64,000 nt of DNA from Odontocerum albicorne (GCA_949825065.1 OX463864.1:17993327-18057326), one strand, 5' to 3'. Counted from the stretch's first letter, positions 31,205-42,559 are shown. Made by a program: numbers and translations. The notes: a model not told the origin generated them from the letters alone.

Positions 31205-32010
31205 GGTAGGGAGGACATTGCAGCAAACTCTTCGATCACATCAAATCCTTAATAATAATCATAATAAAAGAGACAGAGAGGATATTGCAGCAAACTTTTC
31301 GATCACACCAAATCCTTAATAATAATCATGATAAAAGAAAGGCAGAGAGGACATTGCAGCAAACTCTTCGATCACATCAAATCCTTAATATTAATCATAA
31401 TAAAAGAAAGGCGGAGAGGATATTGTAGCAAACTCTTCGATCACATCAAATTCTTATTAATAATCATAATAAAAGAAAGGCGGAGAGGATATTGTAGCAA
31501 ACTCTTCGATCACATCAAATTCTTATTAATAATCATAATAAAAGAAAGGCAGAGAGGACATTGCAGCAAACTCTTCAATCACATCAAATCCTTTATAATA
31601 ATCATAATAAAAGAAAGGCGGAGAGGATATTGCAGCAAACTCTTCGATCACATCAAATTCTTATTAATAATCATAATAAAAGAAAGGCAGAGAGGACATT
31701 GAAGCAAACTCTTCGATCACATCAAATCCTTAATAATAATAATAAAAAAGAAAGGCGGAGAGGATATTGTAGCAAACTCTTCGATTCTATCAAATTCTTA
31801 TTAATAATCATAATAAAAGAAAGGCAGAGAGGACATTGCAGCAAACTCTTCGATCACATCAAATCCTTATTAATAATAATAAAAAAGAAAAGCGGAGAGG
31901 ATATTGCAGAAAACTCTTCGATCACATCAAATTCTTATTAATAATCATAATAAAAGAAAGGCAGAGAGGACATCGCAGCAAACTCTTCAATCACATCAAA
32001 TCCTTAATAA
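31205..32010. repeat. 69-bp satellite with alternating subunits, ~12 units
   Basis: Period 69 (23 codons). Two variants alternate: one with GGACATTGCAGC and ATCCTTAAT, the other with GGATATTGTAGC and ATTCTTATT. The order is mostly ABABBABABABA, so a 138-bp dimer is the higher-order unit. The open + frame (repeating 'KERRRGYCSKLFDHIK') is a by-product of the period. Confidence 0.93.
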
Positions 32011-32019
32011 TATATTATT

Positions 32020-32180
32020 TATAGTTAAGGCATTAATATTGTGAAGGTTTAAAGACATTGTAATTTATTTTATCAAACACTGTTTATTCCACTTTTTGTA
32101 ACGGTATACCCCTATCAGTTTCAAGACTTTCACCTCATCATCAAGGAGCACAAACAAGTGTTTGTGCTCCCATGCTTTGT
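32020..32180. mobile_element. Foldback retroelement copy
   Basis: TAGTTAAGGCATTAATATTG, the arm AAACACTGTTTATTCCACTT, and the antisense core CTATCAGTTTCAAGACTT...CCTCATCATCAAGG (32111-32145). It abuts the 69-bp satellite. The short palindrome CACAAACAAGTGTTTGTG follows. Confidence 0.65.
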
Positions 32181-32189
32181 GCCACCAAA

Positions 32190-32480
32190 TTCAAGTCATT
32201 ATGAAAATTATACGAGTCAATATAACAAAACTAATTTTAAAAAATGACAATTCAGAATAATTCAAAGAATCAAATGATTAACTTTAAAAAAATTAACAAT
32301 CGATGTATAAGTGGAAAAGTTCCTCGAAGAAAGAAGAAACGCAACGTTCGTTAGACGCGGTAATGATATGGCTTTTAGTAAATCAAATCTGTCTCGCAAA
32401 GGGCAACCGAAAAATGCATGGTCTATAGTTTCATCATTCAGAGCACACTCGCAACCTAGATTCTCCACAATACCCATTCT
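32190..32480 (-). mobile_element. LINE-D 3' ORF end; mariner empty site
   Basis: The minus strand reads 'MGIVENLGCECALNDETIDH', then 'AFFGCPLRDRFDLLKAI', a Cys/His arrangement (C-x-C...H...C) like the terminal zinc-knuckle of jockey/R1-type LINEs. The sequence around 32300-32320 is the uninterrupted version of the site occupied at 6696-8226. Confidence 0.65.
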
Positions 32481-32494
32481 GTAAAGGTGATTAA

Positions 32495-33320
32495 AATAAA
32501 TATAGGTTTATTGACAGCAACATAGCATGTACAAAATATATTTAAATAACACTTCTAAAACACATAAATTGCAGATAATATATTAAATACAGAAGCTATC
32601 AAAAGGTCTGGGCTCATCTAATAACATCCCCTCGGCCAAGATACACCCCACCAATATAGGGCGAACTCAGCCACAGGGACACCAGATGTTTTTCAGCCCA
32701 CACCCTTGAACACGTAGAACAAGAATATAAAAAAAACATAGAAAATAAATAGATGACAAAAAAAATACATTCAAGAGAGAAGACATTAAAAGGTCCGGGC
32801 TCATCCCACAAACATTCCCCCGGCCGAGATACCCCCCCCCCCAATGTAGGGCGAGCCCGACCGCAAGGGCATCAGGGGGCTTCCATCCCACACCCCCGCA
32901 TATCTAGATTAAAGAATAAATAGAAAGAAAAAAACGTATGGCAGAAAACAAAATAAAAAGTAAACCCACATATACCACCTCAGGTTAACTGTCAGCAAGA
33001 ACGAAAAAAAGAAAAGCCTCAAAGGAGTCCAAATTTTACATAATGACAAATGGGAAGTGAAATAGTTGAGACAACATTGAAATAGTTAGGCAGTAATACA
33101 TTGAAATAGTTAAGCAGTTTTAAAAGAATTAATGAGGAGATAACGCACAAACACGTATGCACAATCTTCGATTCACCACCAGCGAAAAGAGAGAAAAGAA
33201 AGAAAATAAGGAAAGAAAAGCAAACAAGATACCCAATAACTACTGAGAAACCCATTAACTACCCAGAAGATAACACTTTAGAGCATCTCTGAAGGTACAA
33301 TATTAGCCATCACGCAGTGG
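32495..33320 (-). mobile_element. LINE-B 3' region, longest copy
   Basis: Antisense; TAGGTTTATTGACAGCAACA, the two diverged halves (GGTCTGGGCTCATC; GGTCCGGGCTCATC), and a part upstream of the 3' UTR shared with 21960-22165 (CCTCAGGTTAACTGTCAGCA). No protein domain was recognised, so the clade is unknown. Confidence 0.7.
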
Positions 33321-33900
33321 CCCGTCCGCAAACGACACATAACAGACTTCTATTTTATTAATTTTTACTTTATTTAAGTATGGTTTCAAAGGGATAGATT
33401 GTTGGATTGATTTATATCTAGAGCTCTTTACACCAGTTATATCCCAATCCAATGTATGTATGTTATATATCAAACCATTAAACTAGTTCAGTTCAGATTA
33501 AGAAACATTTGGTAGAAGCTTAATTCGTAATTTACATATTCAAGTATATTTTTGTTTTGTTAATGAAATTCACACCAAGGGCACTTGATAATTCGACACA
33601 TGTCTTTACATGATTGGCAAAGGAAGGAGCGACGAGTTCTGTTATCAAAACAGGTTTTTTAACATGCCATATCTAAAGGTTCACCTTGAATAGTTAGGCC
33701 AGACCACTGATAAGACACGCTTTTCAGGGTATGAAGTCTTTTTCCTTAAAATCAATAAACCTAAAAAATATTCCGATCACCATCATCGTCTTAACAACAG
33801 GCCAGGGCTCAAAATACTCGGAGTCGTATGTCGTGCAAGAAAAAAGACATTAAGACTTCATTCACACGTTTTATTGGGCATACTTCTAATAATATACCAT
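33320..33900. other. No recognised gene
   Basis: Nothing matched within the window. Confidence 0.4.
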
Positions 33901-33904
33901 ATCA

Positions 33905-34070
33905 GACTTTTCTATTGTACGTTATTTATTTATTCATTTCATTGTAAACACAATCTGGTGGGATTATTGTCAGACGGCAATCTCTTCCAACTAACTAGTT
34001 AAAAGTAAACAAAGAAAGTTATATGATCGCAAAAAAATATTCGAACGATTATTCATCTGGAAAAAAATCA
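33905..34070 (-). mobile_element. LINE-F 3' UTR
   Basis: Antisense tail (GACGGCAATCTCTTCCAACT) and the region matching 27735-27880. Confidence 0.65.
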
Positions 34071-34072
34071 TT

Positions 34073-34590
34073 AAGGCTAAGGCCACACCAAAGTGCTTCG
34101 CTAGGTTTTACGTGAATAATAGACTAGGTGATTTCATGCTTGGCCACACCAAAGTGCTTCGCACAAATTCATTTGACATTTGGGAGTGGTTGAGTCTACA
34201 AACGATGCCACTCTCAAAACTAATCAATTTCATTACAACTTACCTTATCTTTATTTACTTCCTGAGCAACTTCATACCAAAGTAATTTTATTGCAGGTAC
34301 ACTTTTGTATAATTTGCTCTATGGGTTCCACAAAAGTTCCCTTTTATACACAGTTGTTATTAAAACTTCAGACATCTTGTTAAATCACTTGGTTACACAA
34401 TAAAATTAACCAACACGTCTGTTCGCTAGGAGACTCACTAGGTAATTAATCGTCATGTAGCGTGGGGCAAAGCGTTCAGTGTGGCCATTGCGATAGTATG
34501 CGGTGCGTTGGTTCGCTAGGATATGTCACTTAGCTCGAAGCGTAGCTCTAAGCACGAAGCGAGGCTCCTACCTGTGTGGCCGAGGCCTTA
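34073..34590. mobile_element. Non-autonomous DNA element, GGCCACAC ends
   Basis: Left AAGGCTAAGGCCACACC and right GTGTGGCCGAGGCCTT are inverted. A subterminal repeat GGCCACACCAAAGTGCTTCG occurs twice on the left, and AGCACGAAGCGAGGCTCC is on the right. No transposase. PIF/Harbinger-type is possible, but the target duplication is not clear. Confidence 0.6.
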
Positions 34591-34723
34591 CAGTATGCAT
34601 GGTAAAAATAAAAGTTAAATATCATCAATCAAAAGAAAAAGGTAGTGATGGTAGAAAGGGAAGAGAAATCATGAATGTTCTACTTAACACGTTGAAAATA
34701 AATCAACATCTTTACAATAACAT

Positions 34724-34915
34724 GACGACCTCCGTGGCCTGGTGGTAAGACGCTTGTCTGCTGATCCGGAGGTTGCGGGTTCGATCCCCGCTGGAATCCA
34801 GATTTTTTTTAATGGAATTCCAGTCTGGTTTCCACTTAGGGCCCATTAAAACATCTTTCTAGTTGGTTGGAAGAGATTGCCACATGACAATAAACTCGCC
34901 AGCTGGAAAAAAAGA
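34724..34915 (+). mobile_element. SINE-1, well preserved head
   Basis: GACGACCTCCGTGGCCTGGT, B-box GGTTGCGGGTTCGATCCC, T-rich linker, tail with TAGTTGGTTGGAAGAGATTG. The closest copy to an intact tRNA-like promoter in this window. Confidence 0.85.
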
Positions 34916-35330
34916 ATGAAAATCTTATTTAAAATAATAAATAATTTGGTTAAACGAAAATATGAAACTCGAAAGGCATACACGAGTATTATTAAATAAT
35001 TAGTCATGGGACGTATGATTCAACTTGTTTTGAAAAACGTATCATGTCTCGTTATTTAGTATTCCCGACAAGTTCAAAAGAAAAGGTTAACCGCTTTCAT
35101 TCCCAAATTTTAACCGCTAATTATACTTTATAACGTTACTTTATTTTTAAACCTAATTTTCAAAGCAGGTGCTAGTCAACTGCTCTAAGAAGATCAGATG
35201 AGTCAATCCATAGTTAGTGTCTCGTCAAATGATTCATTTTTAAGGAAATATAATAATTTAAAGAGCAAAACAGATTTCACTAACAGTTTGATCTATTTTT
35301 TTCCATGATCAAAATCCCTTCTTCTCATTA
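34916..35330. other. No recognised gene
   Basis: AT-rich, nothing matched. Confidence 0.4.
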
Positions 35331-35850
35331 CTTTTTGTTCTTTTCCTTTGCCTTATCACATCCATTTGGGGTCAGCTGCTTGGACCTTTTTCCTCAACCT
35401 CTCTTAATCTCACTCGAGGATAGTCCAAGTCATCGTGTTCTCCTCCACTTTCTAATATGAACTCTCCTTGGATCTTCCTCTGCGTCTATTTGTCAGTTCC
35501 CAAATCGGGGCTGTCTATAGCGTAGACACTTCATCCTCCCATTGCTCATGCCTATACTAGCGTAGTCGTGATTCCTAGGCTTTACCTACTACATATCCAG
35601 TCTTGAGTTAACCAGTGACGACCGTGGTATACGCATCTCCATGACATCTTGTTCCTCATTACTGAGGGTCATAATTCTTGGAGTCAGTGGTACAGGTTGT
35701 GACGATGCATCTGGACTTCTCTCAGTCACTTGCCGTCTACATGGGAGTACACAGACTCCCCCAATAAATTAATTCAACTGATTACTGCATCTTACTGATG
35801 CTCTGTCTTTGCCTCTACTTCCTGGCCAACTTACTATGACCATCAATTTT
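35330..35850 (-). mobile_element. Probable LINE remnant
   Basis: Contains CATCCATTTGGGGTCAGCTG and CTTCCTCTGCGTCTATTTGT, which resemble decayed antisense LINE coding sequence of higher GC than its surroundings. No intact motif, so the call is weak. Confidence 0.35.
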
Positions 35851-35989
35851 TCCAGGTGATCTGACTCACATCTGGAAATGTAGTTTATGAATCGCACGAT
35901 AAACTGAAAGCATGTTGAGAACAGATGTATTGTCATATTTGACTTCTGTAGATATGAAGACGTTCGATCAATGTGCAATATTAAACGTT

Positions 35990-36140
35990 GTTTACAGTTT
36001 AACTGGCAGGCTTATTGACATGCGGCAATCTCTTCTAACCAATCAAAAATATATTCAAGGTGCCTTAAGTGAAAACCAGACTGCAATTATTTAAAAAAAA
36101 TCTTGATTCCTACAGGAATCTAACCCGCAATCCTCGGGAA
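35990..36140 (-). mobile_element. SINE-1
   Basis: Antisense tail (GGCAGGCTTATTGACATGCG, CAATCTCTTCTAACCAATCA), linker and the B-box region; the head is truncated. Confidence 0.75.
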
Positions 36141-36364
36141 GGGTCCACTTGAGCTTAACCACAAGTATTGATTTATTTAGACTGGTAGTAAGGAGAATAT
36201 AATCAACTTATCAATTGTCCTTCCTTTGAAACGTGGGTTGTCCGTTTTGAATAGGGTCTTTGATATTGACATCTTCAACATTTCAGGTTTATTTTAAAGA
36301 AAACGTATTGAACGTTTTTTGTAAAGGAAATGAATTGTTTTAGCTAAACAATAATTTCATATTT

Positions 36365-36585
36365 GACGACCTCCGTAGCTTAGTTGGTAAGACGCCTGTC
36401 TTCCAGCCCGGAGGTTGCGGATTCAAATACCGCTGGAACTCAGCTGTTTTTAAAAAACATATTCCATTCTGGTTATCACTTAAGGCCTCTTTGACGTATT
36501 TTTGATCGGTTAAAAGAGATTACCACATAGTCATAAGCCCGCCAGGTTGTGCTATATACAACAAAAGTATAATACAATACAATTG
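36365..36585 (+). mobile_element. SINE-1, near full length
   Basis: GACGACCTCCGTAGCTTAGT, B-box GGTTGCGGATTCAAATAC, tail with GATCGGTTAAAAGAGATTAC and AAAGTATAATACAATACAAT. Confidence 0.85.
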
Positions 36586-36944
36586 TTTTACATTGTGCAT
36601 ATTGTGTTAAAAGTAATAGGGTTTAACCTGTTTATATTAATTATCTAAAATAAAATGAAAAATCGTATTAAGATTCGTTTATTAGCCCCCTCACAAATAC
36701 TATTTCCTGCAGTGTTCTCCTGTCTCACCCCAAAGCTATTATTTGTCACCCTGACGGATGAAGCGACATTGGTGTGACTTATAAAGTTATTAAATCGTGT
36801 GACACATTCAAAATAAGGGATCCTGAATGATGAATTATCCCATCAGGATTTGTAGCCTCGGTGCAAATAGAGGGACGAGAAGATGATTTCATATAAACGA
36901 GTACACGTATACACATAATTGAGCAGTCATTTTGTACATGTATA

Positions 36945-37020
36945 TCATCATACCATGTCGCTTGTGGGGTAGGCAGAAAGAACTGACCTTCATTATCTAT
37001 TCGACCTAGGTAAATTCTAG
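36945..37020 (-). mobile_element. LINE-A 3' end
   Basis: Antisense signature ATACCATGTCGCTTGTGGGG TAGGCAGAAAG. Confidence 0.55.
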
Positions 37021-37021
37021 G

Positions 37022-37100
37022 CTTTTGACAAGAAGCAACAATTACCAAACAAAAGCAACAATTACCAAACCAAAGCAACAATTACCAAAGCAACAATTAC
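37022..37100. repeat. ~19-bp tandem repeat, four units
   Basis: Repeats of AAAGCAACAATTACCAAAC. Confidence 0.8.
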
Positions 37101-37330
37101 TCATCATCATCCTGTCGTGTAGCTCATGACTGAGCATCGTGACTCCCATAATTGCCTCTGGCAACTCCTCTCCATCCCTCCCTGAACTCCGCGGCTCGAA
37201 GGGCAGTTGTTAAGGGTAGTCCAGTTGCGTCTCTCATTTCGTCAGCCCAACGCATTGGGGTTCTTCCTCTTGTGCATTGTCCTTCCACGCCTCCAGTAAC
37301 CACAAACCTCTCCATTACCCATGAAAAAAT
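37095..37330 (-). mobile_element. LINE-C 3' ORF end, best copy
   Basis: The minus frame reads 'VVTGGVEGQCTRGRTPMRWA', 'DEMRDATGLPLTTALRAAEF', 'REGWRGVARGNYGSHDAQS' and stop. GC-rich and less decayed than the other three copies. A C-terminal LINE domain of this kind occurs in RTE-like elements. Confidence 0.75.
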
Positions 37331-37334
37331 ACTG

Positions 37335-37745
37335 AAGGGTACCGAATAATTAGTGTAGAAACGCCTGTAATGACAAGAACACATAGGGAGGTAACGTTTA
37401 AATGAATTCGGAATGAAGTGATTCAGGATGAATGTAAACTTAAGGTTGATGTGTTGCGTAAGATGAAGAGCACTCTGAGATGGTTTGGGCACGTGGAATG
37501 GTTGAATGAAGAAAAAATAACTAAATAATGTAAAGAGAAAGCGTGGTAGAGGAAGACTAAGGAAAGTATATTTGGATCAAGTGAATGATATTTTAAAATA
37601 AGAAAATGTAAGAGAAATTGTGAGAATTGTATGAGGTGTTTATACTCGTATGTAGAAGAGTTAATAGATGTGCGTAGAGATAGGGTCGTCTGGCACTTTG
37701 TGCCTACCTCGGCAGGGAAATGGCATTATTGTATATACGTATCAT
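37335..37745 (+). mobile_element. LINE-A 3' half
   Basis: Contains the conserved 'MKSTLRWFGHVEWLNEEKI'-type region (GATGGTTTGGGCACGTGGAA), 'GRGRLRKVYLDQVNDILK', and a 3' signature with CTACCTCGGCAGGGAAATGG. A TACTCGTA insertion lies at 37643. Confidence 0.7.
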
Positions 37746-37754
37746 TATAATGTG

Positions 37755-37860
37755 TTTAGTCCAACAATATATATTCTACTTTATATAACGACATAACATA
37801 TGTTAGCCCTACCGGTTTCAATGCTTTAACCTCATCATCAGGGAATCATAAAGAATACTT
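37755..37860 (-). mobile_element. Foldback retroelement arm with hammerhead-like core
   Basis: The minus strand at 37808-37842 reads CCTGATGATGAGG, a short stem-like stretch and GCATTGAAACCGGTAGGG. Confidence 0.6.
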
Positions 37861-38189
37861 ATATGTATCATTACTCCACGGGGTAATTCATCTAGTATTT
37901 TCCTATGATCTATTCTCCATTTATATGCCCCATTTATTTTTATTTACTATATTTATTTTAAATAAATTATGAAGAATTTAAAGCAGTTTGTTGTATTAAT
38001 ACAATAGTTGTACATACATGTTTTACCCTTTTGATTGTGTTTTCAAATCAATATTGATGTTTTTTTTTTAATTAACATTTTGTTTTTTTTTGTAATTACA
38101 ATTGATATTTGATTTATCGTTAAGGTCGTGGCTGTTTAAAATTGATAAATAAATATATGATATTTAAAAGGCAGGGAGAAAAAAAATAC

Positions 38190-38830
<641 letters not shown>

Positions 38831-38834
38831 AATT

Positions 38835-39170
38835 ATGGCGAATTTCGGTCAAACATCGCGTGCGGTATCAATTATACTAGAAAAAATAGGTTTTTTCGAA
38901 CGAAATTGCCGAAAACCACAGAAAGTGGACGGAAGCCAAGTCGATACCTTACCGCAGCAAATAGAGTGGCAATCCGATGCAGATTGGAAGCTACCAATTT
39001 CCTCAAGTTCCACCGGGTCATCTAACACCTGCTGGTGGACAGGTGATCTGTCCATCCGATGTAAATCATTGTTATTCTTTTTTATTATTAACAACAAATC
39101 GGTTGTTTGTTTATTACAAGGCAACCGCCTGGACGATGATGGTGGAAAATTGTTGACTTCTGATGCATAA
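38835..39170 (+). CDS. Candidate small gene with a 60-nt intron (unrecognised)
   Basis: ATG at 38835; exon 38835-39060 encodes 'MANFGQTSRAVSIILEKIGF', then a segment with 'QIEWQSDADWKLPISSSSTG' and 'CWWTGDLSIR'. A 60-nt intron (39061-39120) starts GTAAAT, has a branch-like TTATTAAC and a T-rich stretch before TTATTACAAG. Exon 39121-39170 then encodes 'NRLDDDGGKLLTSDA' and stop, giving 91 residues. The intron is a multiple of 3 without stops, so the frame is also open unspliced. Composition is less AT-rich than the surroundings. Caveats: the minus strand is open over the same stretch, the start lies right after a LINE-B end, and no domain is recognised. It could be a captured gene fragment. 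Confidence 0.35.
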   Translation: MANFGQTSRAVSIILEKIGFFERNCRKPQKVDGSQVDTLPQQIEWQSDADWKLPISSSSTGSSNTCWWTGDLSIRCKSLLFFFIINNKSVVCLLQGNRLDDDGGKLLTSDA

Positions 39171-39228
39171 CAGAATTGCTGAGCTTCTTAACTTCGGATT
39201 AATCTGTATAAACGTGTTTAAGTACAAA

Positions 39229-39650
39229 TAGATTGACTTTTGCTCAATCCATGCTCAATCCACTTTAGAAGTTTATATTGATAATAATACAAGGATAATT
39301 TATATAGCACGGTTTAGAGAACGAACTATCCTCAAGGGCGCTCTAACTCGGGACTCGAACCCATTATAATTGATAGAATACAAATACGAGTATTACGAGT
39401 ATAAACGTGATAAAATGCAAATAGATTGACTTTTGCTCAATCCATGTTTGAATAAAATCAATTACTTTAGAAGTTTATATTGATAATAATACAAGGACAA
39501 TTTATATAGCACGGTTTAGAGAGTGAACTATCCCCAAGGGCGCTCTTATTTGGGATTCTAGCCCACTATAATTGACAGATTAAAAATAAAGACATAAAAG
39601 TTAATTATAAAAATAGAAAGGTGGTGGCTGCAATTATTAGATTATGTACT
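39229..39650. repeat. ~190-bp tandem duplication of a retroelement 3' segment
   Basis: Two units share ATAGATTGACTTTTGCTCAA, AATTTATATAGCACGGTTTA and AAGGGCGCTCT. Similar sequence occurs at 2520-2650. The unit boundaries carry two TACGAGTA octamers (39386, 39395). Confidence 0.7.
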
Positions 39651-40135
39651 TTCACGCATCTGCATGTGTTTAGAAAAAAAAACGTGTTTGGTAAGAAAAC
39701 CGCAGAAGACATACCAAAGGAAGATGAGACCTTTGTAGATCTCCCAATATGTGATAGTCACACATTCGACTTTGGGTGTAGTGTAGTATATGTGTTCGTA
39801 TACTTACAATTTTTTTTTTGATAAGACCTCTCAAAAAGTGTTGTCTGAAACAGCTTCCTTAAGTTAAAAAAATATTCAGCAAAAAACAAAAAAAAAAATA
39901 TTTACCCCAAAACCAATTTCCATGTCAAAGTTGAGGAAATTCCATAGAAGGGCCCTCCTGAGCTCAACAACATCTGCATTATAAATATCTACCAAACGTG
40001 AAGTTTTTTTTTTTTCTCTCTCCTTTGAATAAGAAAGCCGCTTCACACCAGCCAACTTACCGGCTACACCACCGATGACTCACTAAAGCTAGACCATCGG
40101 AGAACGCTGGAATGTTTTTTTTTCATTTTTTGAAA
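39650..40135. other. No recognised gene
   Basis: AT-rich with poly-A/T runs; nothing matched. Confidence 0.4.
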
Positions 40136-40139
40136 GAAT

Positions 40140-40245
40140 AGATATAACCAAATTCATAGGTGTCCAAGTGGAGTAGTACAGCGCGGGGTTCGAACCAACG
40201 ACCTTTCGCACGAAAGTCTAGTACGTTACCGCGCAGCCATGTACC
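40140..40245 (-). mobile_element. SINE-2
   Basis: The antisense tRNA-like head ends ...CGTTACCGCGCAGCCATG, with B-box complement GGGGTTCGAACCAACG and GTCCAAGTGGAGTAGTACA. Confidence 0.7.
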
Positions 40246-40424
40246 TCACAACAAAACAAAGGAACTTTAAACCAAAAGGGGACATTTTTTTAGTGCCATC
40301 TGAATTCGAACGTATTATCCCCAGGTATAAGACAAACGTCCTACTAACAACGATATTGAGGTCAACAAATTTGAAGTAACAATGAGAGAACCTTTACCCT
40401 TTTTTAAACAAGAATAAAAAATAA

Positions 40425-40600
40425 GAGCAGGTGAGAACAGGGAGGGTTAAAGACCCCGGGGGAAACCGCAATCCTCCCGGTACTCGAACCAGTTCCGTAA
40501 GGATCGAGGAGCATCCTAACCATCAGACCACAACCCATTTCCTGCCGGACGGTATGGGGATCGGATCCCAGTGCGGCCACCAAATAACACGTATTGACCA
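40425..40600 (-). mobile_element. tRNA-like SINE-3 candidate
   Basis: The minus strand has TGGTCTGATGGTTAGGATGC (A-box-like) and ACTGGTTCGAGTACCGGGAG (B-box-like). A full cloverleaf was not confirmed and only one copy is seen, so it may be a tRNA pseudogene. Confidence 0.45.
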
Positions 40601-40859
40601 CACGTAGCATGAGATCTCTTATGCAATTGATCTTGTTAAATTTATAACATGATCTTTCCGAAGAGAGAGTTATTTATGATTTAAATTGAAGCGGCTAGTC
40701 TCGGGTTTGATTTCCGGTAAACCAAAAATGAAAAATAATACTAATCTTATTTTTGATCGGTCGTTGTTCGTCCAGTTTGCAACAGAAGTCTCCCATTCAG
40801 ACTTTAGCAATTCTTAGGCATTTATATTTATTTTATTTTATTCTATTCGAATAAACAAA

Positions 40860-41695
40860 CTGACAGTTACCAAATAAATGCTGTAGAAATGCGTACATTG
40901 AGAAATATACGTGGGGTTACAATGTATGACAGAATAAGGAATGAAGAGAAAAGGTATAAAAGTGAACGTAAGACTGATATGTTAAGCAGCGGCGGCTGGT
41001 CTGGAGGTGCGTTGGTGCGCTGAACCGGAGAAATAATTCGCAAAAATTAAATTATATATTCACAAACATGACTTCCAAAAATGTTAAATATTTGTATAGA
41101 TTAAATATGTATATGAAAACTGACAAATAGTACGAGTATTTTTGTTAAAGTGAAAATTTTAAAAAATTAAAGTAAAATTTAAAAAAATATTCCTTTCCAA
41201 TTGACCGGCAAGTGTGCCAATACTACCGGAGCGATCTCCAATACGCACCGGACGGAAACGCAGATTCATATAGGGTAGACAGAGATGTACAGTAAACCGT
41301 GAGACAGCGATATTTCATATTCGCTCAGCGTCTCGAGGTGCGTTGGTGCTCAGTGCACCAGCGCACCTCGGAGCCAGCCGCCGTTGATGTTAAGTATGAT
41401 GAAGAAAAACACTGTGAGATGGTTTAAGCATGTAGAACGAATGAATGAAGAAAAGCTAAACAAAACAAATATATAGTGCAAATGTGAGTGAATAGCGCCT
41501 GAGAGGAAGTCCAAGGTATGATTAGATCAAGTGAATGATATTTTGAAAGACAAAAATGTAAGCAAAAGAAAGTTAGAAAGTCGTAGAAGATGTATGGATA
41601 TAGAAAAGGCTAAGGATGTGTGTCGAGATATGAAAGTGTGGCAATCTATCTTCTATGTCTACCTCGACAGGGAAATTTCGTGATGGTATGCATGT
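40860..41695 (+). mobile_element. LINE-A copy split by a hAT MITE
   Basis: The left part ends ...AAGACTGATATGTTAAG and the right part resumes at TATGATGAAGAAAAACACTG after the insert. It continues through the GRGRPRKVW-type region to CTACCTCGACAGGGAAATTT near 41660 and GTGATGGTATG. Confidence 0.75.
40987..41386. mobile_element. hAT MITE with perfect 8-bp duplication
   Basis: 400 bp, ends CAGCGGCGGCTGG and CCAGCCGCCGTTG. The duplication ATGTTAAG is present at 40979-40986 and 41387-41394. Excising it restores LINE-A exactly. A second, truncated copy lies at 45185-45330. Confidence 0.92.
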
Positions 41696-42125
41696 GTAGG
41701 GATCTACGGTCGTCGCGGAATATTGTCGCATACATACGGTCAATGACCGATGAGATTCGCATTCCTCGACAAATTTAAATAAACAGTCCAAAGTACATAC
41801 GCCGTCCATCAAGAATGGGCGCGGGAGTGCGCTCGCGATATGCTTCTATCTCGCTTCTGTGAATGCAGAAATGGTCAATTGTAGTATGTAGGTAACAATC
41901 TATTAACGGAACCGGCGAGACAGCGTGGTGCGTTCTCTCTCTAGTATGTAGTGCGGTCCGCTCGCTAAGGGATGACTGGCCGGCGGGTGATCTTTGGACT
42001 TGAATGGACGGCGTATGTACTTTGGACTGTTTATTTAAATTTGTCGAGGAATGCGAATCTCATCGGTCATTGACCGTATGTATGCGACAATATTCCGCGA
42101 CGACCGTGGATCCCTATACATGTTT
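41695..42125. mobile_element. Large foldback element (~115-bp arms)
   Basis: Arms of about 115 bp run from TGTAGGGATCTACGGTCGTC inward to AAGTACATACGCCGTCCAT and back. The core (about 41815-42005) is GC-richer than the window and includes GGGCGCGGGAGTGCGCTCGC. It lies immediately after a LINE-A 3' end. No coding capacity; superfamily unknown. Confidence 0.8.
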
Positions 42126-42179
42126 GAAGCGTTAATAATACTAATCGTTCTCTATGATTACTATGATCACATAACTGCT

Positions 42180-42345
42180 TCCATAGTCTAGTTGCTAAGA
42201 TATATGTCTTCCATCCCGGAATTTACATACTCGTAACTGCTTCCATAGTCTAGTTCCTAAGATATACGAGTATGTCTTCCATCCCGGAATTTATTGGTTT
42301 GATTCCCGTTGAAATCGAAGTCAGAGGCAATCACGGGAACCGTTG
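42180..42345 (+). mobile_element. SINE-1 remnant with internal duplication
   Basis: Two copies of a segment beginning CTGCTTCCATAGTCTAGTT and ending CCCGGAATTTA sit in tandem. The second copy contains an extra hexamer creating TACGAGTA at 42265, absent in the first. Confidence 0.6.
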
Positions 42346-42490
42346 AGGAAAGACGAGCAAGAGGAAAGTGTCCTATGAGATGGATGTATCAAATGAAGGA
42401 ATTGACAGGATCTTCCCTGAGCAATGAATTCAATATACCCTAGAACCGGGAGGGATGGAGACAGTTGACGCGCAGAGTTCAAGACATAAT
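42307..42490 (+). mobile_element. LINE-C 3' ORF remnant
   Basis: 'ITGTVEERRARGKCPMRWMY', then 'QMKELTGSSLSNEFN' and 'NREGWRQLTRRVQD'. Same family as 37095-37330. Confidence 0.7.
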
Positions 42491-42559
42491 AAAATCCGTA
42501 GATTTGTTACATATTTTTCTCCTATTTAAGTATCCCGGGAAAGTTTTCCAACTTAACCC

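Noticed and set aside
31328..32024. Long + strand frames with a 23-residue repeat
   Set aside because: Produced by the 69-bp satellite; frame openness follows from the period.
34180..34383. 67-codon frame with a hydrophobic start
   Set aside because: Lies wholly inside the non-autonomous element 34073-34590, with no transposase similarity.
34724..34795. Functional tRNA gene
   Set aside because: Heads recur many times with divergence and are joined to a common non-tRNA body and LINE-like tail, so they are SINEs.
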